Of a stretch of DNA of 64,000 nt, positions 1 through 9,333 are shown one piece after another. Origin of the DNA: Phytopseudomonas straminea (lineage in GTDB: Bacteria > Pseudomonadota > Gammaproteobacteria > Pseudomonadales > Pseudomonadaceae). Numbering within the stretch: position 1 is the stretch's first letter; each line of letters starts with the position of its first letter. Position numbers and translations under genes: made by a program. The stretch spans positions 1 to 64,000 of the forward strand of contig NZ_FOMO01000009.1 in assembly GCF_900112645.1 (NCBI RefSeq), read 5' to 3'. Below the pieces are notes generated by a model, which saw only the letters and a list, made by a program, of their open reading frames with translations, was not told where the DNA came from and searched no databases.

Positions 1-2
1 CC

Positions 3-95
3 CGCTACGACAAGCTCGCCAGAAGTTTTGGCGCGATGGTCACGCTGGCTTGCGCGCTGCGATGCTTAAGGCAGTACTTTTCGTACAGAACCTAG
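3..95 (+). pseudogene. 3' end of an IS5-type transposase, cut by the window edge
   Basis: The reading frame from base 3 encodes a C-terminal tail that begins RYDKLARSF, continues AMVTLACAL and ends RQYFSYRT before TAG at 93-95. The RYDKLA...AMV.LAC pattern is the usual C-terminus of IS5-family DDE transposases. Only 30 codons are in the window, so it cannot be judged whether the element is intact to the left. No clear terminal inverted repeat was found just after the stop. The element abuts a toxin-like fragment, so it may have disrupted that gene. Confidence 0.7.
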
Positions 96-99
96 CGCA

Positions 100-333
100 A
101 TGCAGAGACTAAATAGCGAGGGCGTCCAGGTGAGCAAGATTCGCGGGGCTTGGGAGGCTGGCGCTGGTAGTACTAACACTGCCCAGTATATGCAAAATAT
201 AAGTGAGGGTATGTCAAGGGAGGCTGCTGCTTTGAATACTTGGACGGGCCGGATTGCGCAAAAGTATGGATATGATAAAGTCGAGAAGATAGAAGTTGTT
301 GGGCATATTACTTATGTCACTTTTGGAAAATAA
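100..333 (+). pseudogene. Probable C-terminal remnant of a polymorphic (contact-dependent or Rhs-type) toxin
   Basis: This 77-residue frame starts 5 bases after the transposase stop and lacks a ribosome binding site. Its open frame reaches back only to about base 70, inside the insertion sequence, so it looks like the severed end of a longer gene. The sequence (SREAAALNTWTGRIAQKYGYDKV, split here as SREAAALNTWTG and RIAQKYGYDKV; then ITYVTFGK at the end) has the style of toxin tips at the ends of CdiA/Rhs proteins: a short mixed helix and strand domain finishing in beta strands and a lysine. A probable immunity gene overlaps its end. The toxin family is not identified. A chance ORF is the alternative, but codon use and context favour a remnant. 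Confidence 0.45.
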
Positions 334-583
334 GCATCTGCTAAAAAAGATCTTGGATGGGGTTCCTCCTAGTGCTGTTCTGAATATGATACTGGAGGCG
401 TCTCATGATTCAAATAAATATGATTTAGCTGATTTGTTTTTGGAGGAATTTGAGCGCTTGGACAGTAGGGTGCTTCCTGTGATATGGAAATGGAAAAGTA
501 TTAGGTCAAGTAGAGGGATGACTGATGAAGCGCTTGATGAAACACTATTGCTATTGATGAGGTCCGCTGGTTATGTGGTCTAG
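314..583 (+). CDS. Probable cognate immunity protein of the toxin remnant
   Basis: The product is a small, acidic, mostly helical 89-residue protein with no signal peptide, as expected for a cytoplasmic immunity protein. ATG at 314 overlaps the toxin-like frame (stop 331-333) by 20 bases, the tight coupling typical of toxin/immunity pairs. An in-frame TTG at 296 would add six residues; neither start has a good ribosome binding site, so translation is probably coupled to the upstream frame. Base composition is A+T-rich with many ATA/TTA/AGG codons, unlike the genes after 1860. Function is inferred from position and character only; no family was recognised. Confidence 0.45.
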   Translation: MSLLENKHLLKKILDGVPPSAVLNMILEASHDSNKYDLADLFLEEFERLDSRVLPVIWKWKSIRSSRGMTDEALDETLLLLMRSAGYVV

Positions 584-586
584 ACA

Positions 587-660
587 GGAAAAAAGGAGGT
601 GGATTTATTTTTAATCTATAGGGGAAAGTGGCAATAGGGAAAAGGGGGTAGATTTATTTT
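587..660 (+). repeat. Two direct repeats upstream of the REP-associated transposase fragment
   Basis: Bases 587-612 and 637-660 carry two copies of a purine-rich motif: a run of A and G, then GGTGGATTTATTTT in the first and GGTAGATTTATTTT in the second, spaced about 50 bases apart. Motifs ending in GATTTATTTT are, from general experience, often found next to IS200-like/RAYT transposase genes in gammaproteobacteria, and here such a gene starts at 705. They are probably recognition or boundary sequences of that element. Confidence 0.55.
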
Positions 661-704
661 CTCCTGATTGGCTAAGTTGAAGATCTCAATGGAAGGAGAT
701 TGTC

Positions 705-923
705 ATGCCAAGGGTTGAGCGCATTGTATTGCCGAACTACCCACGTCATGTGGTGCAGCGAGGGCATAACCGGCAGGTAGTGTTTGCCGCTGAGCAGGAC
801 TATCAGCGCTACATAGCAGATCTACACGAGTTGAAAGATGCGTTCGGGGTCAAGGGCTACGCTTATTGCCTGATGACGAATCATGTTCATCTGCTGCTAG
901 CGCCCGACGAGAGCATTGCTTAG
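705..923 (+). pseudogene. Truncated REP-associated tyrosine transposase (RAYT, IS200-like Y1 family)
   Basis: The frame encodes the N-terminal third of a Y1 transposase: MPRVERIVLPNYPRHVVQRG, then NRQVVFA, then the metal-binding HUH motif in TNHVHLLLAP at residues about 59-68. The family is normally about 220-240 residues with a catalytic tyrosine in the missing C-terminal part; here a TAG stops it after DESIA at 72 residues, where the family usually continues with a glutamine (SIAQLM), so CAG to TAG is a possible lesion. Sequence after the stop no longer resembles the family, so deletion is likely too. The start ATG at 705 has a good GGAGAT site. The protein must be inactive. Confidence 0.8.
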
Positions 924-1036
924 CTGATCCCGCTTTCAAGAGTCGAAGCAATCCCCCTGCTTCAAGGGCATAGAGTTCGTAGATAAAGAATCTCGTTTTT
1001 AAACGGCAGAGTAAGATTCTCATGCTGAGGTCATTC

Positions 1037-1387
1037 ATGGGGATGTATGTTTCTATTGGTGAGGGTACTGGCTGGTCAGCATCTGGTGGGGTTTTTGATT
1101 GTATTGTTGAGGCGACGAGAGGGCTGTTCAAAGAAGATGAGCAATGTTGTCTTGAATCGATATATGCGCCGCTTGATGAGCAGGGGCAAAGCTTCATTGT
1201 TTTGGATTATGTAGATGAAGTTTGTTTTAATCTGTTTTATGCATATTGCAAGATGGCAATGGATGAGTTTCCGTTTTCGCAGAGGGCTGCACTTATTGCA
1301 GAGGCTAGGGTTCCTGGTGTCTTGTTTGGGTGGTCTGAGCTTTTAAAAATTATGCAGGCTGATCCTCGATATAGGGAGTCTTCGTAA
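1037..1387 (+). CDS. Small hypothetical protein, possible orphan immunity protein
   Basis: The product is a 116-residue soluble protein with no signal peptide or membrane segment. ATG at 1037 is preferred because TGAGG lies six bases upstream; an ATG at 1022 in the same frame would add five residues. The A+T-rich composition matches the neighbouring toxin-linked genes and differs from the chromosome to the right. It lies between a broken transposase and another small immunity-like gene, the usual setting of orphan immunity genes left after toxin-tip exchange. No family was recognised, so the role is inferred from context only. Confidence 0.45.
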   Translation: MGMYVSIGEGTGWSASGGVFDCIVEATRGLFKEDEQCCLESIYAPLDEQGQSFIVLDYVDEVCFNLFYAYCKMAMDEFPFSQRAALIAEARVPGVLFGWSELLKIMQADPRYRESS

Positions 1388-1491
1388 TTGGTATGGCTTT
1401 AATGAGGTGGGAGAAGCCTATTTTATCTATCGCGAGCGAATCTAAGGGCTATAGATATTGTTGAGATGGCTGAGGCTAATTTAAGGTGCCT

Positions 1492-1800
1492 ATGGATTCA
1501 TATGAAATTCGTGACTGGATACTGGCAGTTTTAGGTAGTCGCAAGAATGTTATCAGGCAAGAAGCTTTTCTTGATATTAATCACTATGTAGAGCACACAG
1601 AGTATGCGATGGCTTATGAGTACCTGTTGCTGGAATTGATGGAGAGTGATTCGTGCCTCTGTGAGCACCGCTCGGAGGTTCTGTGTATCGGCCTAGCACT
1701 AGGTCTGGATCAGGACTATCACTACGATGAGAATTTTTGGCGCAAGCTGGAAAATTTTTGTGCTCAAACTGATCTAGAAGTAGACGAATCAAAGCATTGA
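1492..1800 (+). CDS. MafI-like small immunity protein (tentative)
   Basis: The product is a 102-residue acidic helical protein. The central stretch (INHYVEHTEYAMAYEYLLL followed by ELMESD) resembles the MafI-type immunity family, in which a helix with a pattern like YxEHxEYxxAxExL is typical. ATG at 1492 is chosen because AAGG lies five bases upstream; GTG at 1486 would add two residues. It is the last of three small A+T-rich genes in this accessory patch and has no adjacent toxin, so it would be an orphan. The family assignment is from memory. Confidence 0.45.
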   Translation: MDSYEIRDWILAVLGSRKNVIRQEAFLDINHYVEHTEYAMAYEYLLLELMESDSCLCEHRSEVLCIGLALGLDQDYHYDENFWRKLENFCAQTDLEVDESKH

Positions 1801-1862
1801 TCGGATACGACCATTAGATACTCTACGTTCGCTGGATTTTGGATAGGGCCAAGGAGGCCATC

Positions 1863-2198
1863 ATGCGTTTACTGCTGCTCACGCCACTGCTCTGCCTAGC
1901 TGGCTGCGCCATCACCAATTATCAAGAGGTGGCACCCGGTGAATATCGCCTTACTGCTCACGGCAACATTTTCCAGTCGAAAGAAACCTTGTTGAAATCC
2001 ATCGAAAAGAAAGCGAGCAAACTCTGTGGTGAGCGCGGTTATGCCCTGGCTGGTGAGGGTGCACTGAGTACCGAGCCGGTTGTGTCTTACTACAACGGTC
2101 AGCAAATCAATGCGTCAGCAGTGCTGTTGACCGAAACTGCTCGCTGTGGGAATGCCGCAAAGCAGGCGCCTGCTCCGGCAGCTGCCGACGCGCCTTGA
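1863..2198 (+). CDS. Small outer-membrane or periplasmic lipoprotein
   Basis: The 111-residue product starts MRLLLLTPLLCLAGC, a lipoprotein signal peptide with lipobox LAGC and the acylated cysteine at residue 15. The start at 1863 has a perfect AAGGAGG site at 1851-1857; an upstream in-frame ATG at 1839 would bury the signal peptide. The rest is a short domain with two further cysteines (SKLCGERG and ETARCGN) that could form a disulfide, and an Ala/Pro-rich tail. It marks the return to normal chromosomal composition. Specific function is unknown. Confidence 0.75.
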   Translation: MRLLLLTPLLCLAGCAITNYQEVAPGEYRLTAHGNIFQSKETLLKSIEKKASKLCGERGYALAGEGALSTEPVVSYYNGQQINASAVLLTETARCGNAAKQAPAPAAADAP

Positions 2199-2221
2199 GA
2201 TCACATAGTTCGCTCAAGCAG

Positions 2222-2695
2222 CTACAGCTCTGCCTGTAGTGCACTGCTCATGCTGTACAAGTATTGCAGCGCTGCGTGAGTTGCTGGTGAGTCGTCAGTT
2301 AGGCTGCTCAGCCAGGCTAGTTGGTGACTTCCGGCTGGAGCTGACCACCCTGCGCTCAGTCTCTGCAACCGCCCCAACTGCTCCCGCTCAGCCTCCAGTT
2401 CCAACTGCTTAACCCGCTCGCGCAGACCGCTCAGCGCCGAATCATGGGCGGCCGCTTCGCGCCACCTCTGACGTAGAGCTCGCAGCGGCTTCACCACCTC
2501 TTGCTGCCACGGCTCGGCGATGCGCCGCAGCTGCGCTTCGCGCTCCGCGTCATGGGCCACGCCTCGGCTGTCCAGCCACAGGCCGCAGAGCAGCAGGCAG
2601 ACGTCTGCGCCGGCGGCCTGCAGTTCCAGGCAGGCGGCCTCGACGCCTGGGCGGGCGTAGAGGGTGGTGGCGAAGGTCCACAGGTCAGGGCTCAT
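2222..2695 (-). CDS. TIGR02444/DUF2390 family conserved hypothetical protein
   Basis: The 157-residue protein starts MSPDLWTFATTLYARPGVE and continues with LQAAGADVCLLLCGLWLD, the signature of the TIGR02444 family found in Pseudomonas next to the ABC-F gene yheS. The C-terminal half is helical with heptad-like Leu/Glu/Arg pattern (RERVKQLELEAEREQLGRL). The first ATG of the open frame (2743) would overlap the divergent yheS start, so the internal ATG at 2695 is chosen; this leaves 49 bases for two divergent starts. It is convergent with the lipoprotein gene. Biochemical role is unknown. Confidence 0.75.
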   Translation of the reverse strand: MSPDLWTFATTLYARPGVEAACLELQAAGADVCLLLCGLWLDSRGVAHDAEREAQLRRIAEPWQQEVVKPLRALRQRWREAAAHDSALSGLRERVKQLELEAEREQLGRLQRLSAGWSAPAGSHQLAWLSSLTDDSPATHAALQYLYSMSSALQAEL

Positions 2696-2744
2696 GCGTG
2701 CTCCGAGTATGCGGCGGGGGACTCTGGTAGAATCCGCCGCCATT

Positions 2745-4654
<1,910 letters not shown>

Positions 4655-4658
<4 letters not shown>

Positions 4659-5242
4659 ACCTGGAGCTGATCGATTGGGCCTGGCTGGTGTCCTGGAGCC
4701 AGCCGCTGATGCGCGCCGGTCAGGTGCTGCTGATCCTCATCCTGGCATGGATTGCCCAGCGCATCCTCACCCGCGGCATCACCCGCCTGGGCCAGCGTTA
4801 CCCGCAGTTGCCGCCGGAGCTGCTGATGCCGCTGCGCGGCCTGACCCGCTGGCTGATTCTGGGCAGCGCCATCATGCTGGTGCTCGAGCGCCTTGGCGTG
4901 TCCGCCCAGGTGCTGTGGGGCGCGCTGACCGGTTTCGTGGCGGTGGCGGCGATCGCCTTCTTCGCGATCTGGAGCGTGCTCTCCAACATGTTCTGCACGC
5001 TGCTGATCTTCGCCCTCGGGCCGTTTCGTATCGGCGACTGCGTGGAGGTGCTGGAAAGCGCCGACAAGCCCGGCGTGCGCGGACGGGTGCTGGCCATCAA
5101 CCTGTTCTACACCACCCTGGAAGACCTGACCGGCGATGCGCCGGGCACCTGGCTGCAGATTCCCAACAGCCTGTTCTTCCAGAAGGCGGTACGCCGCTGG
5201 CGCAACGGCGAGCTGCCGACGGCGCGCAAGATCGAGCCTTGA
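4655..5242 (+). CDS. Small MscS-like mechanosensitive channel protein
   Basis: The product is a 195-residue membrane protein with hydrophobic segments at about 18-36, 62-84 and 86-118, followed by a short beta-rich domain (GPFRIGDCVEVL, then IPNSLFFQKAVRRW). The order pore helix, GxFxIGDxV, PNS is the MscS signature. It is shorter than MscS (286 residues) because the C-terminal cytoplasmic vestibule is largely absent. The TTG start at 4655 overlaps the yheS stop by four bases (TTGA), indicating translational coupling. A role in osmotic relief is inferred from the family. Confidence 0.8.
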
Positions 5243-5371
5243 TCAGAGGCGGTGCGGCGCTCATTTGGGGCCGTGTGCGCCGCCTGTGAAATAGCGTCTG
5301 CAGCCCCTGCCGCTGTTGCAGCAATTCAGGTAATTTCGACGTCTCGCTAATCCCTCACCGAGGTCGCCATC

Positions 5372-6001
5372 ATGGCTCTGGAAACCTGGCTCGCTTTCTT
5401 CGTCGCCTGTTGGCTGATCAGTCTGTCGCCGGGTGCCGGTGCCATCGCCTCGATGTCGGCGGGGCTGCAATACGGCTTCTGGCGCGGCTACTGGAATGCC
5501 CTGGGCCTGCAACTGGGCCTGGCGCTGCAGATCGCCATCGTCGCGGCGGGCGTCGGCGCGGTGCTGGCCACCTCGGCCCTGGCCTTCAGCCTGATCAAAT
5601 GGTTCGGTGTGGCCTATCTGGTCTATCTGGGCTGGCGTCAATGGAGCGCCGAGCCGGCGGACATGAACGTCGCGGGCGAGCGCCCCATCGGTCGGCCGCT
5701 GAGCCTGGTGCTGCGTGGCTTTCTGGTCAACTTCGGTAACCCCAAGGCCATCGTGTTCATGCTCGCGGTGCTGCCGCAGTTCATCAACCCCCATGCGCCG
5801 CTGACCGAGCAGTACCTGATCATCGGCGTGACCATGGTCACCGTCGACCTGATCGTCATGGCTGGCTACACCGGCCTGGCCGTGCGGGTGCTGCGTCTGC
5901 TGCGTACGCCGCGCCAGCAGCGCATCATGAACCGCAGTTTTGGTGCCCTGTTTGTGGGTGCGGCAGCGCTGCTCGCCACCGTTCGCCGCGCACCGCTCTA
6001 A
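5372..6001 (+). CDS. LysE/RhtB family amino-acid exporter
   Basis: The 209-residue inner-membrane protein has about six hydrophobic segments and the N-terminal family motif LSPGAGAIASMSAGLQYG, plus NPKAIVFMLAVLPQF in the middle, both diagnostic for LysE/RhtB exporters. Such proteins export amino acids such as homoserine, threonine or lysine; the substrate cannot be read from the sequence. The start at 5372 follows the usual MALETWLAFF opening. It is separated by two bases from yaiI downstream, so the two are probably cotranscribed. Confidence 0.85.
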   Translation: MALETWLAFFVACWLISLSPGAGAIASMSAGLQYGFWRGYWNALGLQLGLALQIAIVAAGVGAVLATSALAFSLIKWFGVAYLVYLGWRQWSAEPADMNVAGERPIGRPLSLVLRGFLVNFGNPKAIVFMLAVLPQFINPHAPLTEQYLIIGVTMVTVDLIVMAGYTGLAVRVLRLLRTPRQQRIMNRSFGALFVGAAALLATVRRAPL

Positions 6002-6003
6002 GC

Positions 6004-6456
6004 ATGCGTGTCTGGATCGACGCCGACGCCTGCCCGCGGCTGGCCCGCGATCAGGTGGTCAAGTTCGCCCTCAAGCGTAATTTCGAGGTGGTGCTGGTGG
6101 CTGGCCAGGCCGTGGCGCGGCCAAACTTCGCCTGTGTAAAGCTGATCGTGGTGCCCAGCGGCCCCGATGCGGCGGACGATTATCTGGTGGAGCACGCCGT
6201 GCCAGGCGAACTGGTGATCTGCAGCGACGTGCCGCTGGCCGACCGCCTGGTCAAGAAGGGCGTGTTAGCGCTGGATCCCCGCGGCCGCGAGTTCGACGAG
6301 CGCAATATGGGCGAGCGTCTGGCGGTGCGTAACCTGTTCACTGACCTGCGTGAGCAGGGGCAGGTCGGTGGTGGCCAGGCGGCTTATGGCGACAAGGATC
6401 GTCAGGCGTTCGCCAACTCGCTGGATCGGTTGTTGACGCGTTTGGCGCGGGGTTGA
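6004..6456 (+). CDS. yaiI: YaiI/YqxD family protein (UPF0178, DUF188)
   Basis: The 150-residue cytoplasmic protein starts MRVWIDADACPRLARD, with the family hallmark WIDADACP, followed by LIVVPSGPDAADDYLV, SDVPLADRLVKKG and LDPRGREFDERNMGERL. These conserved acidic motifs resemble a PIN-like nuclease fold, but the family has no firmly established activity that can be stated here. It follows the LysE gene with a two-base gap. Length is typical of the family. Confidence 0.88.
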   Translation: MRVWIDADACPRLARDQVVKFALKRNFEVVLVAGQAVARPNFACVKLIVVPSGPDAADDYLVEHAVPGELVICSDVPLADRLVKKGVLALDPRGREFDERNMGERLAVRNLFTDLREQGQVGGGQAAYGDKDRQAFANSLDRLLTRLARG

Positions 6457-6465
6457 GTCTGAAGT

Positions 6466-6548
6466 CGTAGCCTGGGTGGAGCGAAGCGATACCCGGGCGA
6501 AGCAGGCTATTGAGCGATGTGCTCGTTGATGGGCTGCGCCCATCCTAC
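6466..6548. repeat. REP-like element with outward complementary ends
   Basis: The segment begins GTAGCCTGGGTGGAGCGAAG, contains CGATACCCGGGC, and ends GGGCTGCGCCCATCCTACGG. Two internal palindromes (CCTGGGT...ACCCGGG and TGGGCTGCGCCCA) and the GGGTGGAGCG/CATCCTACG style are those of common Pseudomonas intergenic REP elements. It sits in the 239-base gap between yaiI and elbB, which otherwise holds no gene. Confidence 0.6.
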
Positions 6549-6565
6549 GGATCTGATCGACCGAT

Positions 6566-6631
6566 GTAGGAACGGGCGGGACGTCCCAGTCCATGCCCGT
6601 AAAGTCGCGCGCATGGCGCGCTCCCACATCG
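6566..6631. repeat. REP-like element, copy 1 of a family seen again at 56033
   Basis: This segment contains GGGCGGGACGTCCCAGTCCA, then GCCCGT, then the palindromic block CGCGCGCATGGCGCGCTCCC. The 22 bases at 6606-6627 are identical to 56068-56089, and the 30 bases before them are similar in both places. That makes it a dispersed repeat within this window. It lies at the convergent ends of yaiI and elbB. Confidence 0.7.
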
Positions 6632-6695
6632 ACTTGAGATCGCGCGCCTTATGCGATTAGCCGAAGCGAATCAGTCCCCAGGATGGAGCGGTCTG

Positions 6696-7355
6696 TCACT
6701 CGTGAGTCAGCTCCAGCACCCGGTCGACCAGCTTATTGATGCCCGAGGCCGCTTCGGCGATGGAGTTGGCGAGCATGTAGGCCGGGGTGGTGACCAGCTT
6801 GCGTTCGGGGTCTTCGACGATGTCCTCGACGTGACAGTCGACGTGCTCGGCGCCCATCTTGCCGAGGGCGGCGGCGGTATCGGCGTCGTTGCCGATGGTG
6901 CAGGTCACGCCGGTGCCAAAGATGCGCGCGGCCATGGCCGGGGCGATGCACATCAGGCCGATGGGTTTGGCGGCGCTGACGAAGGATTGCGCCGCTGCCA
7001 GTACATCAAGCTGCACGGTGCAGTCGGCGCCCTTGCTTGCGAAGTCGCTGAGGTTCTTGGCGGCGCCGAAGCCGCCCGGGATGATCAGCGCATCGAAATT
7101 GTCGGCACGCAGTTCGCGTACGTCCTTGACGTTGCCGCGGGCGATGCGCGCCGATTCCACCAGTACGTTGCGGGCCGGCTGCATTTCCTCGCCCTTGAGG
7201 TGGTTGATCACGTGAGCCTGATCGATATCGGGCGCGAAGCACTGCACCTGGGCACCACGCTGATCGAGGCGCAGCAGGGTGATGACGCTTTCGTGGATCT
7301 CCGCGCCGTCGTAGACGCCGCAACCGGAAAGGATCACTGCAACTTTCTTGTTCAT
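6696..7355 (-). CDS. elbB: ElbB, isoprenoid-associated DJ-1/PfpI-like glyoxalase
   Basis: The 219-residue protein starts MNKKVAVILSGCGVYDGAEI. The first cysteine of SGCGVYDG, the stretch LIIPGGFGAAKNLSDFA and the nucleophile-elbow cysteine in IGLMCIAPAM are the ElbB motifs of the DJ-1/PfpI superfamily. ElbB homologues are cytoplasmic and have been described as glyoxalases; a link to isoprenoid synthesis is historical. The start has AGGAG nine bases upstream. The dedA-like gene lies upstream on the same strand with a 142-base gap, so it may have its own promoter. Confidence 0.9.
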   Translation of the reverse strand: MNKKVAVILSGCGVYDGAEIHESVITLLRLDQRGAQVQCFAPDIDQAHVINHLKGEEMQPARNVLVESARIARGNVKDVRELRADNFDALIIPGGFGAAKNLSDFASKGADCTVQLDVLAAAQSFVSAAKPIGLMCIAPAMAARIFGTGVTCTIGNDADTAAALGKMGAEHVDCHVEDIVEDPERKLVTTPAYMLANSIAEAASGINKLVDRVLELTHE

Positions 7356-7497
7356 CGACCAACTCCTGATGAAGGGCCAGCGCTGCGTCGAATGCGGCGC
7401 TCGCTTGAGAAAAACCTGCCTGAAAGTATGACTGGCCAGTCGTGGGATTGTTACAGCCTTTTGAACGCCTGCGCCGCGTTCGTCAAGCCAACGCTGA

Positions 7498-8049
7498 TTA
7501 GTTCTCGCGCTGTCTGCGCCGGTACAGCCAGACGCCCAGGCCGAACACCAGCAGGGCGCCGAACAGGTAGGCTTGGATCTCGTGCAGTTCGCCGAGCAGG
7601 CCTTCCAGGGCGCGGCCGAGCTTGTAGGCCAGGGTGCCGAGCGCGATGGCCCAGATGGCGGCGCCGATGGCGTCGAGAATCACGTAGCGGCGTCGCGGAT
7701 AGCCGGAAATGCCAATGGCCAGTGGCATCACCGTGCGCATGCCATAGAAGAAGCGAAAGCCCAGCACCCACAGGTCAGGGTGGCGGCGCAGGTACACCAG
7801 GGCCTTGTCGCTCAGCGCCTGCCACTTGGGCTTGCGTTCGAGAATGCGGCGGCCGTGACGGCGGCCCAGGTGGAACCACAGCTGGTCGCTGGCGTAGGTA
7901 CCGATGAAGGCGAACAGCATCACCAGCTCGATCTGCAGGATGCCGCGCAGCGCCAGGTAGGCCGCCAGCAACAGCGACATTTCGCCTTCGAGAAAGGTGC
8001 CCAACGCGAGGGCCGGGTAACCGAAGTGCTGCAGCAGATTTTCCAGCAT
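7498..8049 (-). CDS. DedA family inner-membrane protein
   Basis: The 183-residue protein has hydrophobic segments near residues 10-30, 35-55, 110-140 and 155-175. DedA hallmarks are FLEGEMSLLLAAYLALRG near the N-terminus and FRFFYGMRTVMPLAIGISG near the middle, including the conserved arginines needed in this family. DedA proteins are lipid flippase-like carriers, notably for undecaprenyl phosphate or phospholipid recycling; the lipid handled by this one is not known. The gene is divergent from hemB across about 250 bases. Confidence 0.85.
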   Translation of the reverse strand: MLENLLQHFGYPALALGTFLEGEMSLLLAAYLALRGILQIELVMLFAFIGTYASDQLWFHLGRRHGRRILERKPKWQALSDKALVYLRRHPDLWVLGFRFFYGMRTVMPLAIGISGYPRRRYVILDAIGAAIWAIALGTLAYKLGRALEGLLGELHEIQAYLFGALLVFGLGVWLYRRRQREN

Positions 8050-8247
8050 GTAGAGATGACCGTCGCAAATGGGTTGGCAAGGCTACGCCGTTCGACACTC
8101 TAAAACAGCATTTGTCGAAAACCCGTGAAATATCCCGAGCGCCGGAGCCCGCGGCGGATTTTGCGAGCTTTTGCGCGCCGGGATGTGCCTTACTGGCTGC
8201 GACGCACCGTCGCAGTATTCGTTGTGCTCGTCATCATTTAGTCATAA

Positions 8248-9315
<1,068 letters not shown>

Positions 9316-9333
9316 GCCCTCCAGGGTAATTCA

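Noticed and set aside
6651-7907. 418-codon plus-strand ORF across elbB and dedA
   Set aside because: It runs antisense through two well-supported genes and their gap.
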